Source of the DNA: Salinilacihabitans rarus
GTDB taxonomy: Archaea; Halobacteriota; Halobacteria; Halobacteriales; Natrialbaceae
Reading direction: 5' to 3'
DNA length: 64,000 nt
NCBI RefSeq assembly: GCF_024296665.1
Contig: NZ_CP100762.1
Coordinates: forward strand, 3,162,001-3,226,000
The notes under the pieces are model-generated. The model searched no databases. It worked only from the letters and a program-made list of their open reading frames with translations, and was not told the origin of the DNA. Every line of letters begins with the position of its first letter. Positions within the stretch are counted from its first letter, which is position 1. Below are positions 45,085-53,289 of this stretch, in pieces. A program made the translations under genes and the position numbers.

Positions 45085-45581
45085 CGGTCCAGCGCCCGGT
45101 CGAGTTCCCTGGCGGCGCTCTCGTCGGATTCGAACACGCGTCCGTTCGCGGACCGCGGGTCGACGCCCGGCCCGCCGCCCGGGCGGGCGCAGTCGAGGCA
45201 GTAGTCGTTGACGCCCCACTCCAGCGTGTACAGCGGGACGCCGAGGACGACGAACTGGCGGGCGTACCGTCGCCTGAGCCCCTGCGTCGTCCGCTTCCCA
45301 CACTCCGTGCAGTGCTTCCGGGGACCGTCGAAGGTGTCCTCGTCGACGCGGTGCTCGACGCCGAAGGCGTCGGCCGGGTACAGCGGCAGGGTCCGGCCCG
45401 TCGCCGTCGCGACCGCGGCGATCGCCGCGAGGAGCATTCCGAGGGGGACCCCCCACCCGGGCCCCAGCGCGAGCGCCGGCGCGACGAGCAGGCCGACGAG
45501 GAGGGCGAACGCGAGCGCGATCCGGAGGACGGCGAACGTCGCCGCGCGGACGCGGAAGGCGACGTCCTCTGGTCTCGTCAT
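45081..45581 (-). CDS. Membrane-anchored Cys-cluster protein A (tandem paralogue)
   Basis: A 166-residue protein. Two hydrophobic helices (about 15-35 and 40-62) precede KHCTECGKRTTQGLRRRYARQFVVLGVPLYTLEWGVNDYCLDC, then a disordered tail (GGGPGVDPRSANGRV). The core motif (CxECGK ... RRYAR ... VLG ... EWGxNDYCxxC) is the same as in protein B downstream. That shows duplication and divergence, because identity outside the motif is low. Both probably bind zinc and sit at the membrane. A hetero-oligomer of A and B is possible but not shown. Confidence 0.75.
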   Translation of the reverse strand: MTRPEDVAFRVRAATFAVLRIALAFALLVGLLVAPALALGPGWGVPLGMLLAAIAAVATATGRTLPLYPADAFGVEHRVDEDTFDGPRKHCTECGKRTTQGLRRRYARQFVVLGVPLYTLEWGVNDYCLDCARPGGGPGVDPRSANGRVFESDESAARELDRALDR

Positions 45582-45671
45582 CGGTCGTACAGTTCGAGGG
45601 GGCGGGCTATATCCTTTCGGTGCTCGCCGGCCCGTCGCCTCGGGGGCCGTGGCACCCGCGGCGCCGGCCGC

Positions 45672-46685
45672 TCAGTCCGCCAGCGCCTCCTCCGGGTCCG
45701 CCTCGACGGTCGCCCGCCGGACCCAGAGGTCGCCGAACAGTTCGTCCTGTTCGAGGACCACGCGGCCGCGGTGGGCGAGAAACAGCAGCGCCAGGTACGT
45801 CATCACCCGCGAGCCGCCGATACCCTCGATCTCGGCGTACAGCACCTCCTCGCGGCCGTTCTCGTAGTGGCGTTCGAGTTCGCCGTCGACGTCGTCGATG
45901 ACGGCCTCGATGTCCTCCTCGTGGGCGGTGTGGGTGACGTCGTCGGCCGTCGGTTCGTCGTCGACGCGGAGGTCGTCGCCGGAGTGGTAGCTGAGTTCCT
46001 GCATCCCCCGGCCGTAGCCGTGCGGGGAGTCGCTCGTGTCGTAGCTGCGGGACTTCTTCCACCACGAGTTGCGTTCGGCATCGCGGAGTTCGTGGACGAG
46101 TTCGTCCAGCGTCTCGGGCTTCCCGCGGGCGTGCTTGCGTTCGAGGCGGCGCTCCATCTCCGCTTCGAGGTTCTCGACCGGGTCGAACCCCGACCCCGGG
46201 CCGGCGTCGTCGGCCGCGCCGTCGTCGACGAACGGCGCCTCCCACGGCGGCAGTTCCGCCTCCTCCTCGGGTTCGTCGGGGGTGAACAGTTCGTCGCTTT
46301 TCATCCGCAGGAGGACGCTCGCGTAGAACAGCGCCCGCCCCGACGTACGCAGGTCCGTCTCGTCGAGTGCCGCGAGGAACTTGTCGGTGACCCGCACGAC
46401 GTCGATGTCCCACGGGTCGATCTCGCCGTCTTTCGCCAACTGGACGAGCAGTTCGACGGGTTCGACCTCCTCGTCGACTTCCGAGTCGTCGTCTTCCGGG
46501 TCGTCGTCTTCCGGGTCGTCGCCGACGAACGCGAACGTCCCGGACTCGGCCCCCGGCCGCTCGCGGTCCTCGTGGCCGGCGATCTGCAGCGGGACGTCGT
46601 CGCCGTCGTCGCCGTCTCGCGGGTCGCTTCGCTCCCCGCTCGCGTCCCCCGGGGCACGTCGCGGCTCGCTTTCCTCGCTAGTCAT
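45672..46685 (-). CDS. scpA: Segregation and condensation protein ScpA
   Basis: A 337-residue kleisin. After a disordered acidic N-terminus (about 1-70) comes the conserved EPVELLVQLAKDGEIDPWDIDVVRVTDKFLAAL, then ALFYASVLLRMKSDELF. The C-terminal winged-helix ends in VMTYLALLFLAHRGRVVLEQDELFGDLWVRR. It bridges the SMC heads. It overlaps the smc gene by 8 nt and is translated in the same operon. No ScpB is seen nearby, as expected for many archaea. The N-terminal acidic stretch is encoded by short GC-rich repeats (46590-46680). Confidence 0.93.
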   Translation of the reverse strand: MTSEESEPRRAPGDASGERSDPRDGDDGDDVPLQIAGHEDRERPGAESGTFAFVGDDPEDDDPEDDDSEVDEEVEPVELLVQLAKDGEIDPWDIDVVRVTDKFLAALDETDLRTSGRALFYASVLLRMKSDELFTPDEPEEEAELPPWEAPFVDDGAADDAGPGSGFDPVENLEAEMERRLERKHARGKPETLDELVHELRDAERNSWWKKSRSYDTSDSPHGYGRGMQELSYHSGDDLRVDDEPTADDVTHTAHEEDIEAVIDDVDGELERHYENGREEVLYAEIEGIGGSRVMTYLALLFLAHRGRVVLEQDELFGDLWVRRATVEADPEEALAD

Positions 46686-49600
46686 CCGCCGGCACCTCCG
46701 CCCCGTCGCTCAGGTCGATGCCCGTCACCGCCGAGACGTTGTCCTGTTGCATCGTCACGCCGATCGCCCGCTCGGAGCGGTCGAGCATCGCCGACCGGTG
46801 TGAGACGACGACGAACTGGGCGTCGCCGGCGAGTTCGTCGACCATCTCGCCGACGCGCTCGGCGTTGACCGCGTCGAGGAAGGCGTCGACCTCGTCGAGC
46901 GCGTAGAACGGCGCCGGGTTGTACCGCTGGATGGCGAAGATGAAGGCGAGCGCGGTCAGCGACTTCTCGCCGCCGGACATCGCGTCGAGGCGCTGGATGG
47001 GCTTGTCACCCGGCTGGGCCTTCATCGTCAGCCCGCCGTCGAACGGATCGTCCTCGTTCTCGAGGTGGAGGCTGCCGGTCCCCTCCGAAAGCTTCTCGAA
47101 GATTTCGGTGAACTGCTCGTCGATCTCCTCGTAGGCGGCCATGAACGTCTCCTTCTTCTGGGTCTCGTAGCGTTCGATCCGCTCGCGGATGCCGTCGGCC
47201 TCCTCGACGAGCGTCGCCTTCCCCTCTTCGAGTTCCTCGAGGTCGGCGCGGACCTCGTCGTACTCGTCGATCGCGAGCATGTTCACCGGTTCCAGGGCCT
47301 CCATGTCGGCTTCGAGTAACTCGACCATCTCGACGACCGTGTCGTGGTCGGGCACGTCCTCGGGGTCGTACTCGCCGACCTCCGCTTCGAGTGACTCGAT
47401 CTCCCACTCCAGGGCCTCCGCGCGCTCGCGGGCCGACTCGAGTTTGCTCTCGACGCCGTTGACCCGGTCGGCCTGCTGGTCGCGGGCCGTACGCGCCTCC
47501 CCGAGTTCCTCCTTGAGGTCGGCGCGCTCGTCTTTCAGCTCCGTCAGCTCCGCTTCGAGTTCCTCGACGGCCTCGCGTTTCTCCGCGAGCGCCCCGCGGT
47601 GGTCTTCGATGGCCTCCTCGTACTCCTCGATGCGCTCCTCGTACTCGGCCGTGCGGTTCTGGGCCGTCTCGATGTCGTCGTGGAGCTCCTCGATCGCCTC
47701 CTCGGCGTACTGCTTCTCGAGGCCGAGTTCGTTCAGCTTCGCGTCGAGTTCGTCGATGCGCTCCTCGCGCTCGTCGATCTCGTCGTCGAGGTCCTCGATG
47801 CGCGCGGTCAGCTCCGGGATCTTCGAGTCGGCGAGTTCGGCCTCGAGGTCGGCGATGTCGGCCTCGATCCCCTCTATCTCCTCGGTCTTTTCCTCGATCT
47901 CCGCGGAGATCTCGGTCATCCGCTCGTCGACGTCCTCGCGTTCGGCCTCGAGTTCCGCCAGGTCGGCTTCGAGCCCCTCGATATCGCCTTCGATCCGCTC
48001 GCGTCTGTCGTCGAGTTTCTCGATCTCGGTCTCGATCGAGCGCACCTCGTCGGCGGCCGCCGTCCGGCGGTCGCGGGCGTCGTCGAGGCGCTCCTCGACG
48101 CCGCGGAGGTCCTCGCGGATCGACTCCCGCTCGTCCTGTAGCTCGGTGATCCGCGTGGCGACACGCTCCAGTTGGCCCTCCCCGCCCCCGGAGAAGGAGT
48201 ACCGCGACCCCGTCCGGGAGCCGCCGGTCATCGCGCCGGACTTCTCGACGAGGTCGCCGTCCAGCGTGACCATCCGGTAGTCGCCCATGTACGCCCGGGC
48301 GGTCTCGATGTCCTCGACGACGAGGGTGTCCCCGAGGACGTACGAGAAGACGCCGGCGTACTCCGCGTCGAACTCGACGAGGTCGTAGGCGAAACCGACG
48401 ACGCCCGGATCGGACGGCGCCGACGGCAGCCCCCGCTCGCGCATCTCCGTGAGCGGGAGGAACGTCGCCCGGCCGGCGTTGCGCGATTTCAGGTACTCGA
48501 TGCACTGCTGGCCGATCACGTCGTCGTCGACGACGACGTTCGCCAGCCGGCCGCCGGCGGCCGTCTCGCAGGCGACGGCGTACTCGCCGGGGACGCTGCC
48601 CAGCTGGGCGACCGCGCCGTGGACGCCGTCGATCCCCGAGTTCAGGATCGTCGTCACCGCCCGGCCGAACGAGGAGTCGCCGCTCTCGCCCGCCTTCGCC
48701 TCGAGTTCGGCGTACTCCTGTTGTTTCGCCTGGAGTTCGTCCTCGACGTCCTCGAGGTCGGCCTGCAGCCGCCGCTTCTCCTCGGTGAGGTCCTCGACGA
48801 CCGCGGCGATGTTCTCGCGGTTCGCCTCGGCCTTGCGGCGTTCGCGCTCCAGATCGGCCCGCTCGTTCTCGATCTCCGGCAGTTCGGCGCGTTTCTCCTC
48901 GATCGCGTCCTCGGTCTCGCTGGCCTCGTTCGACCGGCGGCGGGCCTCGTCGAGCAGGCGGTCCTGCTCGCGCTGGAGGTCGTTGCGTTCGGTCTTGGCC
49001 TCTTCGAGGGCCGCCTTGCGATCCTGCAGTTCGGCTTTCACCTCGTCGTACTCGGTGTCGACCGCCTCGATCTCGCGTTCGAGCTCCTCGCGTTTCGCCT
49101 CGCGCTCCTGGACCTCGGTTTTCACGGAGGCCTTCTCGAGTTTGAGTTCGCGCATCTCGTCGGCGAGTTCCTCGACGCGCTCTTGCTTGCGGTCGATCGC
49201 GACGAACGCCTCCCGGCGGTTCGACTCGGCCTCCTCGATGCGCTCCTCGGTCGCCTCGATGCGGTCTTCGAGCCGCGAAATCTCGCCTTTGACCTCCTCG
49301 ATCTCGCTTTTGATCCGGAGCTGTTCGTCCTCGCCTTTGCGTTCGATCTCGGCGTTCAGGTCCTCGAGGTCCTCTTCGAGCCGGAGTACCTTCCCCTGGC
49401 GCTCGTCGAGTTCGCGCTGAAGCTCCGCGAGTTCGCCCTCCAGCGAGTCGACGTTCCCCTCGACGCGGGCGAGTTCGTCGCGTTTGTCCTTGAGTTCGCT
49501 CGCCTTCAGGAACCCCTCGTACTCCTCTTTCTCCCGGCGGAGCCGGCGGTAACGCATCGCCGTCCGCCGCTCGTCCGCTAACTGGTCGAGACGCTCGCGT

Positions 49601-50253
49601 TTCTCCTCGATGCGCAGCGTGGCCTCGTCGATGCGCTCCTGGACGACTTCGAGTTCCTCGAAGGCGTCTTCCTTCTTGTCGTCGAACTCCGCGACGCCGG
49701 CGATCTCGTCGACGATGCCCCGCCGGGAGCCCGGGGTCATGTTGATGATCTCGGTGACGTCGCCCTGCATGACGACGTTGTACCCCTCGGGGGTGACGCC
49801 GGCCTGCGCGAGCAGGTCCTGGATGTCCGAGAGGTTGACCGAGCGGTCGTTGAGGTAGTAGTAGGAGTAGTAGTTGTCCTCGGTGCGCTTGATCCGCCGG
49901 CGGATGCGGATCTCGTCGACGTCGCCGACGTCCTCGCTGCCGGCGGCGTTGACCACCTGTCCCCGCGAGAGCGTCCCGTCGGCGTTGTCGAGGACGACCT
50001 CGACGCTCGCCTCCCGGGGGCCGGCGGTCGCGTCGCCGTCTTCGTGACCGGGGTTGTAGATGAGGTCGGTCAGCTTCTCCGCGCGGATCCCGCGGGTCCG
50101 GGCGAGCCCCAGCGCGAACAGCACGGCGTCGATGATGTTCGATTTGCCCGAGCCGTTCGGCCCCGTGACGACGGTGAAATCCTCGTAGAACGGGATCTTC
50201 GTCTTGCGGCCGAAGCTCTTGAAGTTGTCCAGGACGAGCGACTTGATGTGCAT
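46678..50253 (-). CDS. smc: Chromosome segregation ATPase SMC
   Basis: A 1191-residue condensin subunit. Walker A (GPNGSGKSNIIDAVLF) is at about residues 32-47. A coiled-coil arm follows to about 500, then a glycine-containing hinge (about 515-660: FGRAVTTILNSGIDGVHGAVAQLG and GEYAVACETAAGGRLANVVVDD). The return coiled coil leads to the ABC signature SGGEKSLTALAFIFA and Walker B PAPFYALDEVDAFLD near 1120. Full length, no breaks. Operon order on the minus strand is small coiled-coil protein (50320), smc, scpA. It acts in chromosome folding and segregation. Confidence 0.97.
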   Translation of the reverse strand: MHIKSLVLDNFKSFGRKTKIPFYEDFTVVTGPNGSGKSNIIDAVLFALGLARTRGIRAEKLTDLIYNPGHEDGDATAGPREASVEVVLDNADGTLSRGQVVNAAGSEDVGDVDEIRIRRRIKRTEDNYYSYYYLNDRSVNLSDIQDLLAQAGVTPEGYNVVMQGDVTEIINMTPGSRRGIVDEIAGVAEFDDKKEDAFEELEVVQERIDEATLRIEEKRERLDQLADERRTAMRYRRLRREKEEYEGFLKASELKDKRDELARVEGNVDSLEGELAELQRELDERQGKVLRLEEDLEDLNAEIERKGEDEQLRIKSEIEEVKGEISRLEDRIEATEERIEEAESNRREAFVAIDRKQERVEELADEMRELKLEKASVKTEVQEREAKREELEREIEAVDTEYDEVKAELQDRKAALEEAKTERNDLQREQDRLLDEARRRSNEASETEDAIEEKRAELPEIENERADLERERRKAEANRENIAAVVEDLTEEKRRLQADLEDVEDELQAKQQEYAELEAKAGESGDSSFGRAVTTILNSGIDGVHGAVAQLGSVPGEYAVACETAAGGRLANVVVDDDVIGQQCIEYLKSRNAGRATFLPLTEMRERGLPSAPSDPGVVGFAYDLVEFDAEYAGVFSYVLGDTLVVEDIETARAYMGDYRMVTLDGDLVEKSGAMTGGSRTGSRYSFSGGGEGQLERVATRITELQDERESIREDLRGVEERLDDARDRRTAAADEVRSIETEIEKLDDRRERIEGDIEGLEADLAELEAEREDVDERMTEISAEIEEKTEEIEGIEADIADLEAELADSKIPELTARIEDLDDEIDEREERIDELDAKLNELGLEKQYAEEAIEELHDDIETAQNRTAEYEERIEEYEEAIEDHRGALAEKREAVEELEAELTELKDERADLKEELGEARTARDQQADRVNGVESKLESARERAEALEWEIESLEAEVGEYDPEDVPDHDTVVEMVELLEADMEALEPVNMLAIDEYDEVRADLEELEEGKATLVEEADGIRERIERYETQKKETFMAAYEEIDEQFTEIFEKLSEGTGSLHLENEDDPFDGGLTMKAQPGDKPIQRLDAMSGGEKSLTALAFIFAIQRYNPAPFYALDEVDAFLDAVNAERVGEMVDELAGDAQFVVVSHRSAMLDRSERAIGVTMQQDNVSAVTGIDLSDGAEVPADD

Positions 50254-50319
50254 CTTCGTTGCGGGCCCTCCGTGCAGCGTCGGTCGACGGATCGCAGCCG
50301 TCGCGGCGGTCCGCGGCGG

Positions 50320-50640
50320 TTAGGCGACGATAATGTCGTCGACGCCTGACTCTTCTTCGTCCTCCTCGTGGCGCTCGTCGCCTTTATGAGCTTCGGCCGT
50401 CGCCTCCGCCACGTCGTCCGGTTCGGCCTCCAGCGACTCGGCCACCTCGTCGGCCTCGTCGGCCTCGTCGGCCTCGCCCGCCCGCCGCTCGGGGACCCGC
50501 GTCGGCGTCTCGGCGTCGAGCGCCGCCTCGAGGACGCGAATGCGCTCTTTCGCCTCGACGAGTTCCTCGGTCAGCCCTTCGACCGTCGACTCCAGTTCCG
50601 CTACGGTGGACTCGAGTCGTTCGACGCGATTTTTCGACAT
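50320..50640 (-). CDS. Coiled-coil acidic protein upstream of smc
   Basis: A 106-residue protein. Residues 3-45 form a clear heptad coiled coil (RVERLESTVAELESTVEGLTEELVEAKERIRVLE, quoted by its Leu/Val heptads). Then come an acidic, Ala/Glu-rich disordered part with an EADEADEADE repeat and a conserved-looking C-terminus, GVDDIIVA. It lies 66 nt upstream of smc on the same strand behind a good promoter and is the first gene of the condensin operon. A similar small gene (DUF7518-type) is annotated next to smc in other haloarchaea. A role with SMC is guilt by association. Confidence 0.8.
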   Translation of the reverse strand: MSKNRVERLESTVAELESTVEGLTEELVEAKERIRVLEAALDAETPTRVPERRAGEADEADEADEVAESLEAEPDDVAEATAEAHKGDERHEEDEEESGVDDIIVA

Positions 50641-50662
50641 ACCTACTAGGGCCCCGTCTCGT

Positions 50663-50706
50663 CACTTAAACGTACGTCAGACAGATATACGTTCTCTGTC
50701 ACGTAC
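50663..50706 (-). promoter_or_regulatory. Promoter and large inverted repeat of the condensin operon
   Basis: On the minus strand TTTAAGTG (50670-50663) is centred 27 nt before the ATG at 50640, so the transcript is probably leaderless. Just upstream is an interrupted palindrome: GTACGT-CA-GACAGA (50672-50685) and TCTGTC-ACGTAC (50695-50706) around a 9-bp centre. The arms match at all 12 paired positions apart from the CA interruption. This suits a dimeric regulator. Confidence 0.6.
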
Positions 50707-50983
50707 AGTTCTCCGGGGCGTGTGGCTTCGGCCCGTGCCGGGACCGTCACCGTATCGAGAACGTTACTCGCGAAAGCGGCGCGTACGGCGGGCCGGGGGA
50801 GTCGGAGGCGAGTTGCGGTCGCCCGCCGTCGCCGACACCGGTCGACGACGGTTCGGTTCTGACGACTGTCGTCCGCGCGGGACCGTCACGGCGAGTATCG
50901 ACGTACTACGTTTCTGAGCTTCTTCGACGCCTGAGTTCACTCGGTAATGACTAAACTGGGCGTCCGGCGTGGACACGGGTACG

Positions 50984-52096
50984 ATGGCTCGAGAACCCGC
51001 GCGCCTCCCGCGCTCGGACGGCCCGGACGCGACGACGGACCCACGCGAGACGAGTCGAACGCTGGCGACGACCGAGTCGGGCCACGAGGTCGCCGTCCTC
51101 GAGACGATCCAAGCGATCGAGCGCGAGCGCTGGAACGCCGTCGTCGACGCCTCCCCGCGCGGGACCGTCTTCCACCGCTACGAGTGGCTCGACGCGATCG
51201 AGACCGCGCTGGGGTACGCGCCGAACCACCTCGTGGTCAGGAAAGACGGGAACCCGATCGGCGTCTTCCCGAACTTCGTCGTCGACCTGCCGACGGTGCC
51301 GGTGCGGCGGCTGACGTCGATCTACCCCGGGTTCGGCGGGCCGCTGGCGACGACCGACGTGGCGGAGACGCTCTCGCTGCTGACCGACGCCGTCCCCGAC
51401 CTCTGTACCGGCAGGACGGTCGTCCACGAGATCCGTGCGTCCAACGCGGACTACCTCCGGTACGGCGACCACCTCCGCTCGCGGGGGTACCGGCCGGCCC
51501 GTCTCGGCTGTCGGTTCGTGATCGACCTCACCCGGGGCTACGAGGCGATCCGCGACGGGATGAGCAGGACGCGACGGAAGGGCATCCGGCGGGGAACGGA
51601 AAACGAGTACGAAATCGTCGAGGAGGCGGTCACGCCCGAGAACCTCGCGCGGTTCCACCGGGTGTACGAGCGCCACATGGAGCGCGTCGGGGGCGAGACC
51701 TACCCGCTCTCGTTCTTCGAGGCGCTGCTGGGGATGGAGTCGCGGCTCCTGTTGCTCACGATCCGGATCGAGGGGGAGTACGCGGGCGGCTTCCTCGAAC
51801 TGCTCGACGAGGAACAGTCGTCGGTGCACGGCTTCTTCGCCGCCGTCCCCGAGGAGTACTACGAGTACCACGCCTCGGAACTCCTGTACGACCACGTGAT
51901 CCGGTGGGGGATCGACCGCGGCTACGAGACGTACGACTTCGGCGGCTCGGAGGCGGACTTCGAGAGCGGCGTGTTCCGGTTCAAGGAGAGCTTCGGCGGC
52001 CGACTGGTCCCCAACGTCTACTGGGAGCGCGACTGCAGTCGGGTGTGGAACCTGCTCGACGCCGGCCGCTCGCTCTACTGGCGACACTCGAAGTGA
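50984..52096 (+). CDS. FemAB/GNAT-type aminoacyl- or acyl-transferase
   Basis: A 370-residue protein from ATG 50984; an in-frame GTG at 50969 is an alternative. The fold is the duplicated GNAT of the FemAB/BioF2-like group: an N-terminal half with GTVFHRYEWLDAIETALGY and PVRRLTSIYPGFGGPLAT, and a C-terminal half with RHMERVGGETYPLSFFEALL. The C-terminal half ends with YDHVIRWGIDRGYETYDFGGSEADFESGVFRFKESFGG. Bacterial relatives add amino acids to cell-wall peptides. Archaea have no peptidoglycan, so a transferase acting on a surface glycan or lipid is only inferred. It stands alone, with gaps of more than 340 nt on both sides. Confidence 0.85.
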   Translation: MAREPARLPRSDGPDATTDPRETSRTLATTESGHEVAVLETIQAIERERWNAVVDASPRGTVFHRYEWLDAIETALGYAPNHLVVRKDGNPIGVFPNFVVDLPTVPVRRLTSIYPGFGGPLATTDVAETLSLLTDAVPDLCTGRTVVHEIRASNADYLRYGDHLRSRGYRPARLGCRFVIDLTRGYEAIRDGMSRTRRKGIRRGTENEYEIVEEAVTPENLARFHRVYERHMERVGGETYPLSFFEALLGMESRLLLLTIRIEGEYAGGFLELLDEEQSSVHGFFAAVPEEYYEYHASELLYDHVIRWGIDRGYETYDFGGSEADFESGVFRFKESFGGRLVPNVYWERDCSRVWNLLDAGRSLYWRHSK

Positions 52097-52539
52097 GCCC
52101 GAGTCGGGGTCGACGCGGTTCCGACCGGTAGACGATCGGGACGAGCGGCACCCAGTACGATCTCGCGTTGCTCGTCGACCTCCGTGATGGTCCAGTGAGG
52201 CGCTGTCGACGTCGTCGAGCACAAACACTCGAGCCAGTTTTCGACCGGCGAATCGCCGTACTGAGAAGGTAACGCCGCACCGACGGCGGGTATCGACGCA
52301 GTCGATCGTCGACTTTCGGTCTTCTATTGCCGGCGTGGCATGTTAGCGTCGCTCCACCCGTTTCAAGACGACGTTTTGCCGACGAACTCCCCCTCGAAGA
52401 TGGGCCGACGATTCCGGAAGTCAGGCGTGATCGCGGCCACACGGCTGACGACTCGTTCAGCGACGACGGCCGTCCCGGTCCGCACCACCTCCGCGTCGGC
52501 AGTCGAACGTACGGCAAAAAGGACGAACCGCCAATCAGG
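52097..52539. other. 443-nt gap without recognisable genes
   Basis: GC is lower than around it and no reading frame with haloarchaeal codon use is visible on either strand. It contains a probable terminator for the minus-strand surface-protein operon (AAAAA at 52516-52520, T5 on that strand). Tetranucleotide-rich TCGA palindromes occur near 52285-52315. I see nothing else. Confidence 0.4.
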
Positions 52540-53289
52540 TCAGTGGCGCCGTCTACCGAGCGCCGTTCCGACGATCGCGATCGCAGCGATCGCTGTCGCG
52601 ATTCCGAATCCCGGCTGGGGCTCCACGCCGCTCGTCTCCGCCGGCGTGACGACGGCTTCGTACCCCTCGAGCGAGGTACTCGAGTTCCAGACGAGGCGCC
52701 GATCGTCTCGGTCGGTCGGCGCCGGTGTCGCGCTCTCGAGCGCATACCCCTCCGGGAGGTGCACGACGACGGTTCGGTCGGGCGCGAACCCGGTGGCGAA
52801 CGGCTCGCCGAGGGTCAACCGATCGCCCTCGACCGCCGCGAGGGAACGCCAGGTCGCCGAAACGGTGACGATACCGCGCTCGTTCGCCTCGTCGACCTCG
52901 AACGAGACGTCGGCGTCTTCGAGCGTCATCTCGCGGTCCGTCTCCTCGGTCGCTTCCGCCGCGACGGCTCGCAATCGGCGTTCGGTTCGGTTTTCGAGTC
53001 GCTCCCGTTTCGTCTCGTTCTCTCGGAGTGACTCGAAGGCGTCCCGGTCGGTCTCGGATTCGAGGTCGAAGCCGACGGTGACGGAGGTCGTCGCGTCGCC
53101 GTCGGCTTCGAGATCGACCACGAACGCGGAGTCCGTCGGCTGTGACGCGTCGTCCGTGGTCGCCGCGCGAGCGCCGACGCCGCCGATCACGCTCCCGAGC
53201 AGGACGACCGCGACGAGCGCGGCGGTCAGCGTTCGCGGAACGAGCGACGGCGAATCGGTTCGCCGAGCCCGGTCAGTCCGCCGATTCAT
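52540..53289 (-). CDS. Exported surface protein with C-terminal anchor, shares a domain with the HTH protein at 55053
   Basis: A 249-residue protein. A signal peptide (TALVAVVLLGSVIGGVGARA) precedes a beta-rich domain containing a helical insert (ESLRENETKRERLENRTERRL) and NERGIVTVSATWRSLAAVEGDRL. FATGFAPDRTVVVHLPEGY follows, then a C-terminal hydrophobic helix (GIATAIAAIAIVGTALGRRRH) like a cell-surface sorting anchor. The motif order TVSATW..LAAV.GD...G..FA.GF recurs in the ectodomain of the divergent regulator at 55053-56198. It starts inside the end of the gene at 53273-54886 (17-nt overlap), so both are one operon. Confidence 0.75.
   Translation of the reverse strand: MNRRTDRARRTDSPSLVPRTLTAALVAVVLLGSVIGGVGARAATTDDASQPTDSAFVVDLEADGDATTSVTVGFDLESETDRDAFESLRENETKRERLENRTERRLRAVAAEATEETDREMTLEDADVSFEVDEANERGIVTVSATWRSLAAVEGDRLTLGEPFATGFAPDRTVVVHLPEGYALESATPAPTDRDDRRLVWNSSTSLEGYEAVVTPAETSGVEPQPGFGIATAIAAIAIVGTALGRRRH

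Noticed and set aside
50764-50976. A short minus-strand frame upstream of the FemAB-like gene
   Set aside because: No conserved motif, high Arg/Pro/Thr content typical of shadow frames, and it overlaps the probable promoter region.
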